A stretch of DNA of 64,000 nt from Corynebacterium singulare. Lineage in GTDB: Bacteria; Actinomycetota; Actinomycetes; Mycobacteriales; Mycobacteriaceae. The notes under the pieces were generated by a model, which saw nothing but the letters and a program-made list of their open reading frames with translations, was not told the origin of the DNA and ran no database searches. Where the stretch lies: contig NZ_CP010827.1 in assembly GCF_000833575.1 (NCBI RefSeq), positions 996,980-1,060,979 on the forward strand. The letters run 5' to 3'. How positions within the stretch are numbered: the first letter of the stretch is position 1; each line of letters starts with the position of its first letter. The translations under genes were made by a program, and so were the position numbers. Of this stretch, positions 1 to 8,348 are shown piece after piece.

Positions 1-351
1 GTTGGTGTGGAAGCTCGCCACGAGAGGGACGGCATCGCGCTGCGCGGCAAAAACACCGAGGGCGGCGGTCCAAATGGGGTTGACGGCATGGATGACATCG
101 GGGTCGAAATCCCGAATCTCTCTGAAGAAGTTCCAGGAGGGCAAGCCAAACTTGATCTCTGGATAGACCCAGAGTGAGAGGCTCGGGATACGCGTGACTT
201 CGAAGCCGGCATAGGTGTCAGGCGCCTTGCCTGTGGCAAAGATGCGGACCTCATGGCCCATTGCCGCCAGCTGATCTAGAGTGCGGGTCAGACGTGTGAC
301 CACGCCGTCAATTTTGGGCAGAAAAACCTCGGTAACGATCGCGATGCGCAC
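1..351 (-). CDS. sqdX: SqdX-like GT4 glycosyltransferase, N-terminal part (runs off window)
   Basis: Only the first 117 codons are present; the gene continues beyond position 1. GTG start at 351, 7 bp after the sqd1 stop, so the two genes form one operon. The N-terminus (VRIAIVTEVFLPKIDGVVTR) is the typical GT-B/GT4 opening, and the following YPEIKFGLP and VNPIWTAALGVFAAQR stretches resemble cyanobacterial SqdX. SqdX moves sulfoquinovose from UDP-sulfoquinovose to diacylglycerol, the last step of SQDG synthesis at the membrane. Corynebacterial mannosyl/glucuronosyl transferases (MgtA/PimB') share the fold and are the main alternative. Coupling to a clear UDP-sulfoquinovose synthase favours SqdX. 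Confidence 0.7.
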   Translation of the reverse strand, partial: MRIAIVTEVFLPKIDGVVTRLTRTLDQLAAMGHEVRIFATGKAPDTYAGFEVTRIPSLSLWVYPEIKFGLPSWNFFREIRDFDPDVIHAVNPIWTAALGVFAAQRDAVPLVASFHTN

Positions 352-358
352 GGGCAGA

Positions 359-1582
359 TTAGGCCTTTGCTGCGTTATCGGCCGCGTCTACCGCGGTGTC
401 AGGAACACCTGCGTGCTGCTGCTTGGTCCACAGGGACTGGGCCGGAATCTTAGAGCGATCGACGCGCTCTGCGTATTTGCGAGCAACATCCTCGACCTCA
501 TGGAGCAAACCTTCCGACAAGGTGGTGGGCTGCAAACCCAGTTCCAAGAAGGTGTCATTGGTAACGTGAAGCTCGTTTTCCGCGGACTCCTTGCGCGGGT
601 TGGGCACGTAGGCTACCTCGGCGCCGGAAATCTTCGCGAGCAGCTCAGCCAGGTCACGCACGCGGTGGGTCTCAGTCATCTGATTAATGATTTTGACGCG
701 CTCTCCACGTGCCGGCGGGTTATTCAGCGCGAGCTCGATGCAGCGCACCATGTCACGGATGTGGATGAACGCGCGGGTCTGACCACCGGTGCCGTGCACG
801 GTAAGCGGATAGCCAATGCCGGCCTGGATGAGGAAGCGGTTGAGCACCGTTCCGTAGTCACCGTCATAGTCAAAGCGGTTGATCAGGCGCTCATCCTTCT
901 GGGTCTGCTCCGTGTGGGTTCCCCAGATGATGCCCTGGTGCAGGTCCGTAATGCGCAGCTCATCGTTCTTGGCGTAGTAGGCAAAGAGGTGCTGGTCCAG
1001 CACCTTCGTCATGTGGTACACAGAACCCGGGTTGGAGGGGTAGAGGATCTGCTGCTTGACGACGCCACCTTCTGAAGTATCCACCTGTACGTCGAGGTAC
1101 CCCTCCGGGATTTTCATACCGGCGGTGCCATAACCGTAGACGCCCATCGTGCCCAGATGCGCGACGTGAATGTCCTGCTCCGATTCCACGATGGCGGCGA
1201 GCAGGTTGTGGGTGGCGTTGATGTTGTTATCCACCGTGTAGCGCTTGGTGCGCGAATTTTTCATGGAATACGGCGCAGCGCGCTGCTCAGCGAAGTGGAC
1301 GATGGCATCTGGGCGCTCGGTGGTGAGGAACTCCAGCAGGCCGTCATAGTCCTGAGCTACGTCAAGGTTACGGAAGCCAATGGTCTTGCCGGATACCTCA
1401 GTCCATGCTGCCAAGCGCTCCTCGATGGATACGATGGGAGTCAGCGATTCCGCACCAAGTTCCTTATCAATGGCGCGGCGCGACAGATTGTCTACGATGA
1501 TGACCTCGTGGCCCTGGTCGGAGAGATAAAGGGAAGCAGGCCAGCCGCAGAAACCATCGCCGCCGAGAATCGCTACCTTCAT
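359..1582 (-). CDS. sqd1: UDP-sulfoquinovose synthase (SQD1 family)
   Basis: 407 aa, ATG start. Extended short-chain dehydrogenase with an N-terminal NAD-binding loop GGDGFCGW (residues 7-14), Thr145 in LGTMGVYG, and Tyr189/Lys193 in YHMTK. Family-specific stretches include VHFAEQRAAPYSM, DLHQGIIWGT and LNRFLIQAGIGYPLTVHGTG, the last matching the SQD1 LNRF...GHPLTVYGKGGQTR block closely. The family converts UDP-glucose and sulfite to UDP-sulfoquinovose, the head-group donor of the sulfolipid SQDG. The C-terminal tail (about residues 385-407) is Ala/Asp-rich and beyond the usual fold. It is followed at 7 bp by an SqdX-like transferase. The family call is strong; the lipid product is inferred. 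Confidence 0.85.
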   Translation of the reverse strand: MKVAILGGDGFCGWPASLYLSDQGHEVIIVDNLSRRAIDKELGAESLTPIVSIEERLAAWTEVSGKTIGFRNLDVAQDYDGLLEFLTTERPDAIVHFAEQRAAPYSMKNSRTKRYTVDNNINATHNLLAAIVESEQDIHVAHLGTMGVYGYGTAGMKIPEGYLDVQVDTSEGGVVKQQILYPSNPGSVYHMTKVLDQHLFAYYAKNDELRITDLHQGIIWGTHTEQTQKDERLINRFDYDGDYGTVLNRFLIQAGIGYPLTVHGTGGQTRAFIHIRDMVRCIELALNNPPARGERVKIINQMTETHRVRDLAELLAKISGAEVAYVPNPRKESAENELHVTNDTFLELGLQPTTLSEGLLHEVEDVARKYAERVDRSKIPAQSLWTKQQHAGVPDTAVDAADNAAKA

Positions 1583-1735
1583 AATTTATCTCTCCAGATC
1601 TCCATCGGGGGTCTTACCTATGGTGCCGCCAACGACGAAGGCAATTCCGTCGCGGCGGCAAACACACTTCGAAATACTTTACCGTTTACAGGCCTCACTT
1701 GTGCCGGAGCTGGGTAAACAGTGAGTGAATGTTTC

Positions 1736-2044
1736 CTAAGGCTGCAGAATGAGAGGTTTACCGAACGAAGCGGTGAAAATGCCTAATGAACCGGTTTGCT
1801 CAGGAGTACACCCAGCCTTGGTCAACGTTGGCTCAGAGCCTTGGTGGAGTGCAACCCTAGCTGCGGCTGCCTGTGACTGCAGGAGAACCGCCATCCTGAA
1901 AGGGGAGTGCTCGGGAAAGCGTGTGTGGCAGGCACTGACTACTTCACAAACAGCAGCTTTGTATGTCTTCTTCTCCTCGCGAGACATACTGAAATTCTCT
2001 AGGGCTTCGCCGAGGCGGAAAAGTGAGGGAAGCTGGAAAGCCAA
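1736..2044 (-). CDS. Doubtful hypothetical ORF in a 670-bp gap
   Basis: The space between sqd1 and the next gene (1583-2250) holds no gene I recognise. This frame gives 102 aa from a TTG at 2044 and stays open upstream past 2100 without a good start or ribosome site. The peptide (MSREEKKTYKAAVCEVV, FRMAVLLQSQAAAARVALHQ) has a helical, protein-like look, unlike most shadow frames. It may be the 3' part of a decayed gene. Function unknown. Confidence 0.22.
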   Translation of the reverse strand: MAFQLPSLFRLGEALENFSMSREEKKTYKAAVCEVVSACHTRFPEHSPFRMAVLLQSQAAAARVALHQGSEPTLTKAGCTPEQTGSLGIFTASFGKPLILQP

Positions 2045-2250
2045 GTTGTTGAGTATGCCAGCGGTGAAATGCAGGAGTGTGTGGGCCGACGAGCTGAAAC
2101 AATTGTGAAAGGTGCGGGGGAGAGACCGCGACTTTCTTCGCCATATGTGTCAGGGGCGAGCATTTTTTAGTTCGCTTGCCCACAGGCTGCAACTGTGATG
2201 ACTGCGCGCCCGTGGTGGGCGCTTAAGCCCTGCACGGTAAACTAACGCGC

Positions 2251-2907
2251 ATGCTTGAAGCCGTGCTCAATGCCTTCGCCGATTCCGTCAACGCACTACT
2301 TATCGGCATACTGGTGGCCATCGGCATCATGCTTCCGCGGGGTGGCTACCGCAAGATTGCGCCTTTGGTGCTCGTCGGTGACTGGCTTGGCGTGCTTACT
2401 GCTGCGGCCGTGGTCATGTTCGTGTTCGTTGGCATCCAAGACAAGGTTGCCGCCGCACTGGAATCCCCGCTGCTCGGCTGGGGGCTCGTCATCATCGGAC
2501 TAGGACTAGGCCTCTTGGCCTGGCGTTCCAAGGGCGAGCCCAATGAGATGGTGCAGAAACTCCTCGGCCCACTACGCACACCTTCACTCAGAACTGTTGC
2601 GGTGGGCTATGCCATGGGCGTTATCCAGTCCTTGACCTCCGTGCCCTTCTTCTATGGTCTCATGCACCTAGCAGCTGGAGATTTTAGCGACGCGGTTAAA
2701 TATGGCGGTCTTTTCTTTTACGCCACCTTTGCGTTGTCCCTGCCCACGGTATGTGGGCTGTTCATTGCGCTCGTGCGCGCGAGACCCCACTCCTGGGCCG
2801 GCCGTGCCTTCGCCTGGGCGCGGGAAAACTCCAGCACAGTTGCGCTCTGGAGCGGCTACGGCGTGGCTGCCTTCCTGATGATCATGGGTATCTTCGCTTT
2901 GTTTTAG
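2251..2907 (+). CDS. Small polytopic membrane protein, function unknown
   Basis: 218 aa with about six hydrophobic segments: residues 14-30, 37-62, 74-92, a short one near 115-135, 150-175 and 198-218. The layout, with glycine-rich helices and a short Arg/Lys loop in the middle (WRSKGEPNEM), recalls LysE/GAP-type small exporters. No family motif is clear enough to name it. ATG start at 2251, apparently leaderless or with a very short leader. Monocistronic, ending in front of a long inverted repeat it shares with the convergent gene at 3036-3581. Confidence 0.7.
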   Translation: MLEAVLNAFADSVNALLIGILVAIGIMLPRGGYRKIAPLVLVGDWLGVLTAAAVVMFVFVGIQDKVAAALESPLLGWGLVIIGLGLGLLAWRSKGEPNEMVQKLLGPLRTPSLRTVAVGYAMGVIQSLTSVPFFYGLMHLAAGDFSDAVKYGGLFFYATFALSLPTVCGLFIALVRARPHSWAGRAFAWARENSSTVALWSGYGVAAFLMIMGIFALF

Positions 2908-2963
2908 GGGCTCACCTTTTAAGTGATGCGACTGCTGTCCTAGCTTCACAGAAATGGAACTGA

Positions 2964-3023
2964 CCTAGTTGCCAAAACTGTGGCTGATCTTGCAGGGCGG
3001 GCTCAAGAATTTTGGCAACTAGG
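2964..3023. repeat. 14-bp perfect inverted repeat between convergent genes
   Basis: CCTAGTTGCCAAAA (2964-2977) is the exact reverse complement of TTTTGGCAACTAGG (3010-3023). An inner TCTTG (2988-2992)/CAAGA (3004-3008) pair could extend the hairpin. It lies between two converging genes, so it may end transcription from both sides. The long loop and lack of a T-tract are unusual for a plain terminator, so a REP- or MITE-like repeat is possible. Confidence 0.6.
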
Positions 3024-3035
3024 GCAGTTACGGCG

Positions 3036-3581
3036 CTAGTCGTAGAGGACGGCGTCGAGGGGAAGGGAGGCGTCGACAAGCGCCTGATTCTGGGCAATCT
3101 CCACGTAGCGCGCGGCGTGTGGGATAAACGCGGCGGATTCCTCCTGACTTAACTTGCGGCGCACCTTGGCGGGCACCCCGGCTGCCAAGCTGCCGGCGGG
3201 AATTTCTTGCCCCTCCAGGACCACCGCGCCCGCGGCGATGAGCGAGCCCGGACCAATCAGTGAGCCGGACAATAGTGAGGATTTCATCCCGACGAGTGTG
3301 CCCGCGCCAACACGGGTGCCGTGCAGCATGGCCATGTGGCCTACCGTGACATCATCTTCCAATAAGCAAGGCTCACTGGATTCGACGTGGATGACGCAGT
3401 TGTCTTGGACGTTGACGCGGGCGCCCAAACGGATAGAGCCAACGTCCCCACGCAGCACGCTGCCGTAGAACACCGAGGAATTCGGGCCGATGGTGACGTC
3501 ACCGATGATGGTGGCATTCGGGGCAATCCAGGCGCTGCGGTGGATGCGGGGAATGTGTCCTTGGAAAGGGAGGATGAGCAT
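3036..3581 (-). CDS. Gamma-carbonic-anhydrase-like hexapeptide-repeat protein
   Basis: 181 aa built from left-handed beta-helix hexapeptide repeats (IGDVTIGPNSSV, VTVGHMAML, IGPGSLIAAGAVV). The three zinc-ligand histidines of the gamma-CA/YrdA/PaaY family are in place: His65 (CVIHVESS), His82 and His87 (GHMAMLHG). A C-terminal helix begins near residue 150. The family includes active carbonic anhydrases, ferripyochelin-binding-like proteins and thioesterases, so the reaction is uncertain. It follows the 3597-3998 gene by 15 bp, probably as one operon. Confidence 0.85.
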   Translation of the reverse strand: MLILPFQGHIPRIHRSAWIAPNATIIGDVTIGPNSSVFYGSVLRGDVGSIRLGARVNVQDNCVIHVESSEPCLLEDDVTVGHMAMLHGTRVGAGTLVGMKSSLLSGSLIGPGSLIAAGAVVLEGQEIPAGSLAAGVPAKVRRKLSQEESAAFIPHAARYVEIAQNQALVDASLPLDAVLYD

Positions 3582-3596
3582 GGCGGGTGAACTTTC

Positions 3597-3998
3597 TTAA
3601 GAGCTGGTGGTTTCGACGGACACGGCGAGGGAGTCCGAAATTTCGTAGTCGCCAGGCTCGGCACTCAAATGTGCCAGGGCCTTCCTATCGGAAGGGGACA
3701 GAGCGATGGCCCACCCCCGCTTAGGATCATGAACGGGGCGCTGCGCAGTCGTTGTGGGGGTAAGGTGCAGCGTGGCTTGAGGACCACGTAGTTGTGCGGG
3801 CTCGCCGGAGCGCGCTACCTCACTCAGTACGTGTGCGCCGGCTGGGGAGGTAACCAGGATGATAAGCCCGCCGGCCGTGTGGACGGACAGCTGATCAATA
3901 GAGACCTCAACGGCGTGGGGATCCGGGGAGGCCAAGCGGACGCCAGGGGAACCGTCGAGCTTATCGATGACACTTCGAACCGCAGTAAATAATCCCAT
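3597..3998 (-). CDS. Conserved hypothetical protein
   Basis: 133 aa, ATG at 3998. No recognised domain. It looks like a small alpha/beta protein without a signal peptide or membrane segment; the middle VSIDQLSVHTAGGLIILVTS is beta-rich. It is the promoter-proximal gene of a pair with the gamma-CA-like protein and diverges from the patatin gene, with starts only 14 bp apart, so their promoters must overlap the coding starts. Confidence 0.6.
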   Translation of the reverse strand: MGLFTAVRSVIDKLDGSPGVRLASPDPHAVEVSIDQLSVHTAGGLIILVTSPAGAHVLSEVARSGEPAQLRGPQATLHLTPTTTAQRPVHDPKRGWAIALSPSDRKALAHLSAEPGDYEISDSLAVSVETTSS

Positions 3999-4012
3999 GG
4001 CGTGATCCTAGC

Positions 4013-4903
4013 GTGGGGGTACCATCGGGCACTGTGATTGACGCGAAAGATACAGCACTAGTCATTGAAGGCGGTGGCATGCGCAATTCCTATACCGCCG
4101 CGTGCATCGTCAAACTCTTGCAAGAGGAGGTGGAATTTGGCTGGGTCGGGGGCGTGTCCGCAGGCTCCTCACACACCGTGAACTTCCTTTCCCGCGACGT
4201 GTGGCGCTCAGAGGAATCCTTCGTGGACTTTGCCAAGAACCCCAGCTTCGGTGGTCTGGGATCGTTGTTGCGCGGAAGTGGCTACTTTAACGCGGAATTC
4301 ATTTATGAGAAGGCTGCTGACCAGGACATGCCTTTCGATTGGGAGGCCTTCCAGGCCAACCCTGCGCAGATGTGTATTGCTGCTGCCCGCGCCGATACCG
4401 GGGAGAGCGTCTACTGGGGGCGCGAGGATATTGACACCCAAGAGGATCTGATGGTGCGGGTACGTGCGTCCTCCACCTTGCCGCTCATCATGCCAATGCG
4501 AGTGATCGATGGCGCTCCCTATGTCGATGGCGCCATGGGCGAGTCCGGTGGCATTCTCATCGAGCAGGCGGAGAAGGCGGGGTTTAAAAAGTTTCTCTTT
4601 TTAGGGTCCAAACCGCGCGGCTATGTGCGGCCCAAGGTGGCGCGCCCCACGGCACTGCGCCGAGTATTCCGGAAGTACCCAGCGGTGGCGGAAGCCATGA
4701 TTACCCGGCCTCCGAAGTACAACGCTTCCAAGGACCGGCTTCTCGAATTGGAGAAGGAAGGTCGTGCTCACCTCTTCTTCCCTGAGGACATGCAGGTATC
4801 CTCCACTGAGCATGATGTGGCGAAACTGCGCGCCAATTTCGACGCTGGTCGCACACAGACCTACGCTGAGTGGCCTGCTTGGCGGGAGTTCCTGACCACG
4901 TAG
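4013..4903 (+). CDS. Patatin-like phospholipase
   Basis: 296 aa. Shows the patatin oxyanion motif GGGMRNSY (residues 20-27), the nucleophile elbow G47-V-S49-A-G51, and the DGA-type aspartate in YVDGAMGESGG (near residue 172), together the Ser/Asp dyad of the family. No signal peptide, so a cytoplasmic or membrane-associated acyl hydrolase, of the bacterial YjjU/RssA type. GTG starts are possible at 4013 and at 4034; the latter leaves the conserved core intact. Substrate unknown. Confidence 0.85.
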   Translation: MGVPSGTVIDAKDTALVIEGGGMRNSYTAACIVKLLQEEVEFGWVGGVSAGSSHTVNFLSRDVWRSEESFVDFAKNPSFGGLGSLLRGSGYFNAEFIYEKAADQDMPFDWEAFQANPAQMCIAAARADTGESVYWGREDIDTQEDLMVRVRASSTLPLIMPMRVIDGAPYVDGAMGESGGILIEQAEKAGFKKFLFLGSKPRGYVRPKVARPTALRRVFRKYPAVAEAMITRPPKYNASKDRLLELEKEGRAHLFFPEDMQVSSTEHDVAKLRANFDAGRTQTYAEWPAWREFLTT

Positions 4904-5066
4904 CTCTTCGTTACTACCGGACGGCGGTGCTCGTCGGCCTCGAGATATGAGACGTTCCTCTCATGTATTTATGGCAACATCTTGTGAAAAGCCTGTGCGC
5001 TGCACTGATGATCAGTAAGCGATAGAGATACACATTCCGCCACGTGGAATTTCCCGCCCACTTTCC

Positions 5067-5072
5067 TAAAAT
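5067..5072 (+). promoter_or_regulatory. -10 element of a leaderless transcript
   Basis: TAAAAT ends 8 nt before the GTG-ATG start of the AspT-type transporter at 5081 and no Shine-Dalgarno sequence precedes that start. This is the typical layout of actinobacterial leaderless genes. No convincing -35 box is visible. Confidence 0.5.
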
Positions 5073-5080
5073 TACTGACC

Positions 5081-6646
5081 GTGATGTCACTATTTGATGG
5101 AAATATTTGGCTGAGCATCTTTTTTATTGCGTTGCTCGGCACATTGTTCGGGATGATTCCCTTTGGCCCGCTGCGCTTTGGCGTAGCGGGTACGTTGTTC
5201 GTTGGCTTGGCCTTCGGCGCCTTCATTGAGCTTGACGACACAATCCTTAGTAGCCTGCAGGAAATGGGCCTTGGCCTCTTTATTTACATGCAAGGCTTGT
5301 CCGCCGGTGAGCGCTTCTTTAGCGGCTTTTCGGCGCAGCTTAAGCACATGATTACAGCTGCGATTGCGGTGATTGTTGCTGCTGGAGTAGCCCTGCTGGC
5401 AGGCGGATGGCTGGGATTGTCCCCGTTGCTTTCGGTCGGTGTGTTCTCTGGTGCGACGACCTCAACGGCGTCGCTTGCCGTGGCACAGCAACAAACTGGT
5501 GAGGACCTGCCGGCCGTGGGGTATTCCTTGGGCTACCCGGTGGGTGTGGCCGTGGCCATTTTGCTCGTGGCGTTTCTGCTTAAGCAGTCGTGGCCTGGAA
5601 AGAAGGACCAGGATAATTCCGCGGAGGAAATTTTCCGCTCCCGCACCATTCGCGTGACAAAGAACATCACCTACGATGAGCTGCTTGAGCGTTTTGAAGA
5701 TCACTTTGTTATTGCAACGATCCGCCGCGGCAACACCAGGATGGTCGCCGGCGATCATCCGGATATCCGGAAGGGCGATATACTGCGCGTTCTGGTGACG
5801 AAGGCCAAGAAGCATGAGCTTACCGACGCCCTGGGTAAGCGCCAGCCCCAAGTTCCTTTTGTGGACAAGCGCTTGGTCATTGAGAACATCGTGGTGTCGA
5901 ACTCAGACATTGCTGGTCGAACGGTTCAGGAGCTCAACCTTTTCCAGCGCTATGGCGGACGCATTGTCCGAATCCACCGCGGCGATGACGAGTTCCTCGC
6001 AAGCTTTGATACCCACCTCGACGCCGGTGACCGTGTGGACATCATTGTGGAACAGGACCGCTTGGGTGATATCCGCGATTACTTCGGTGATTCGGTCCAA
6101 AGCTATTCGCAGTTGAACTGGGTTGCTGTCGGCGGTGGCCTATTCTTGGGTTACCTTGTCGCACTCATCGTCATTCCGATGCCTGGTGGTGCCTCCTTCG
6201 AGCTAGGTTTTGCACTTGGGCCGCTCATTGTGGGCCTAATTCTCGGCGCGCTGCACCGCACACGCCATGTGCCTTGGAAGGTGCCGGCTTCCATTAACAC
6301 CGCTTTCCAGCAGTGGGGCCTGGTTATCTTCCTCTCCTCAGTGGGTCTTGCCTCTAGTGAAGCTTTCCAATCCACGGCTTTTTCCTGGCTGGGCCTCAAG
6401 TGCATGGCGCTTGCTGCCATTGTCACCGTGGTTGCCATCGCTATCTTCAGCGTGGCCAGCCGGTTCCTTGGTCAGTCGGAGACCCGCACTGCTGGGGGCA
6501 TTTCGGGTATCTTCGGTCAGCCAGCAGTGGTCAACTATGCCACGGGGATGAGCTCTGACTCCCGCATCATGACCGGCTATGCTGCCACCATTGTGGTGGC
6601 GCAGATCATCAAGATCGCGATTATCCCCATCATGCTGACCCTGTAG
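5081..6646 (+). CDS. AspT/YidE/YbjL-family transporter
   Basis: 521 aa. Five or six N-terminal transmembrane helices (residues 8-165) and a second set (about 345-520) flank a soluble middle with two TrkA-C-like (RCK_C) regions (about 185-335; for example TKNITYDELLERF, EDHFVIATIRRGN and VQELNLFQRYGGRIVRIHRG). That is the layout of the aspartate:alanine antiporter AspT and its E. coli relatives YidE and YbjL. Substrate unknown; an organic anion is likely. GTG at 5081 or ATG at 5084. Convergent with prfC. Confidence 0.85.
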   Translation: MMSLFDGNIWLSIFFIALLGTLFGMIPFGPLRFGVAGTLFVGLAFGAFIELDDTILSSLQEMGLGLFIYMQGLSAGERFFSGFSAQLKHMITAAIAVIVAAGVALLAGGWLGLSPLLSVGVFSGATTSTASLAVAQQQTGEDLPAVGYSLGYPVGVAVAILLVAFLLKQSWPGKKDQDNSAEEIFRSRTIRVTKNITYDELLERFEDHFVIATIRRGNTRMVAGDHPDIRKGDILRVLVTKAKKHELTDALGKRQPQVPFVDKRLVIENIVVSNSDIAGRTVQELNLFQRYGGRIVRIHRGDDEFLASFDTHLDAGDRVDIIVEQDRLGDIRDYFGDSVQSYSQLNWVAVGGGLFLGYLVALIVIPMPGGASFELGFALGPLIVGLILGALHRTRHVPWKVPASINTAFQQWGLVIFLSSVGLASSEAFQSTAFSWLGLKCMALAAIVTVVAIAIFSVASRFLGQSETRTAGGISGIFGQPAVVNYATGMSSDSRIMTGYAATIVVAQIIKIAIIPIMLTL

Positions 6647-6680
6647 GAAGGTTTTTCACCGCGAGACGCCTCGGCGCGGC

Positions 6681-8324
6681 TTAGTCCGCCACCAGCGTCT
6701 CGATGGTGAGCTCCGGGTGCTCCTTCTCAATGAAGGCCAGCTTCCACTTATCGCCGAAAAGCGCGATGAGTTCGCCGTCGGTGCGGGTGAAGATTTCTAC
6801 TCCACGCTGGCGGCCCAGCTCGGGGGCTGACTCGGCGTCGGTACGGCGGGCCACGGAGTAGGGGATAGGCTCGGTGATGGTCTCCACGTTGTACTCGACG
6901 TCCATGCGGGCCTGCATGACTTCGAACTGCATGGGGCCGACCGCGGCCATGACAGGGGCTGCGTCACCGCGGGTATCGTTGCGCAGAATCTGGACAACGC
7001 CCTCGGCAGCGAGCTGATCCAAGCCCTTGCGGAAGGCCTTGTAATCACCCAGGGATTTTGCACGCAAAATTTGGAAAGCCTCCGGTGCGAACTGCGGCAT
7101 GGGCTTGAACTGCACCTTCTTGCCCGTATAGATGGTGTCACCTGGGGCCAGAGAACCGGCGTTGACGAGACCCACGATATCACCCGGGTAAGCAGTGTCC
7201 ACGGTGTCACGCGTGCGGCCAAACACCGTCAATGCGTACTTGGTGGAGAAGCTGCGGCCGGACTGGGCATGATTGACCTGCATACCGCGCTCAAATTCGC
7301 CGGAGACCACGCGCATGAAGGCGAGGTTATCGCGGTGCTTGCGGTCCATACCTGCCTGCACTTTGAAAATGACACCCGCGAAGTCATCGGTGACCTCGCG
7401 GACCTCATCGATTGCGGCAGCGCCGCCCGTGCCGGCGGCTTCAATGGCCTGAGGATCAGAATCGCGGGAAGCCGGAGCTGGGGCAATAGCGCAGAGCGTA
7501 TCGAGGATTTGGTGCACGCCGAAGTTCAGCATGGCAGAGGCGAAGATGAGCGGGGAGGTCACGCACTGTTCAAAGAGCTCTTGGTCGTGCAAAGCACCGT
7601 CGGCAGCGAGAAGCTCCGCCTCCTCGACGGCGGTCTCCCACGCGTCCTCTTCTTTCGAGGCGGCGTCGGCAGGCGCGTAGTGCTCCTCCGGAGCGATGGT
7701 GGAACCACCCGCAGTGCGCAGGAAGTGAATGTACTCATCCACCTCGCCATCGGCGGTGACGTGGGCAAGTCCGCGGAAATCGCCGGCAATGCCCACTGGC
7801 CAGTACAGCGGGGTGGGCTGCAGCTGAATTTCGTTCACGATCTCATCGACAAGCTCCAGCGGCTCGCGGCCCACGCGGTCCCACTTGTTAATCACCGTAA
7901 TAATCGGAAGGCCACGGGCTTTACAGACACGGAAGAGCTTGAGGGTCTGGGGCTCGAGGCCCTTGGCGGCGTCGATAAGCATCACTGCGGCGTCCACCGC
8001 CGTGAGCACACGGTAGGTATCCTCCGAAAAGTCCGCGTGGCCCGGCGTATCAACGAGGTTGATCATGTAGGGCTCGCCCTCATAGCCCTCCGGTGCGTAC
8101 TCGAACTGCAGAGCAGAGGAAGCCACGGAGATACCGCGGTCTTTCTCCATCTCCATCCAGTCAGAGACCGTGGACTTGCGGTTGCCCTTGCCGTGCACCG
8201 CGCCGGCCTCATTGATGACGTGCGCATGCAGTGCCAGCGCCTCCGTCAGCGTGGATTTACCAGCATCCGGGTGGGCGATGACGGCGAATGTGCGGCGGCG
8301 GGAAGCTTCGGAGGCAATACTCAT
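6681..8324 (-). CDS. prfC: Peptide chain release factor 3
   Basis: 547 aa GTPase that recycles RF1/RF2 after termination. The P-loop AHPDAGKST is at residues 17-25, with G3 DTPGHADF near 92 and G4 NKWD near 146, followed by EF-Tu-like beta-barrel domains (DTIYTGKKVQF) and the RF3 C-terminal domain. Length and motifs are normal. Last gene of a likely run pth, SDR, prfC on this strand, 24 bp after the SDR gene. Confidence 0.96.
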   Translation of the reverse strand: MSIASEASRRRTFAVIAHPDAGKSTLTEALALHAHVINEAGAVHGKGNRKSTVSDWMEMEKDRGISVASSALQFEYAPEGYEGEPYMINLVDTPGHADFSEDTYRVLTAVDAAVMLIDAAKGLEPQTLKLFRVCKARGLPIITVINKWDRVGREPLELVDEIVNEIQLQPTPLYWPVGIAGDFRGLAHVTADGEVDEYIHFLRTAGGSTIAPEEHYAPADAASKEEDAWETAVEEAELLAADGALHDQELFEQCVTSPLIFASAMLNFGVHQILDTLCAIAPAPASRDSDPQAIEAAGTGGAAAIDEVREVTDDFAGVIFKVQAGMDRKHRDNLAFMRVVSGEFERGMQVNHAQSGRSFSTKYALTVFGRTRDTVDTAYPGDIVGLVNAGSLAPGDTIYTGKKVQFKPMPQFAPEAFQILRAKSLGDYKAFRKGLDQLAAEGVVQILRNDTRGDAAPVMAAVGPMQFEVMQARMDVEYNVETITEPIPYSVARRTDAESAPELGRQRGVEIFTRTDGELIALFGDKWKLAFIEKEHPELTIETLVAD

Positions 8325-8348
8325 GCGGGTTAGTTTAGCCGCTGGGTG

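Noticed and set aside
7071-8333. Long plus-strand open frame (420 codons) opposite prfC
   Set aside because: It lies entirely antisense to prfC, whose protein has all family motifs; high GC in third positions keeps the antisense frame open. No ribosome site or domain.
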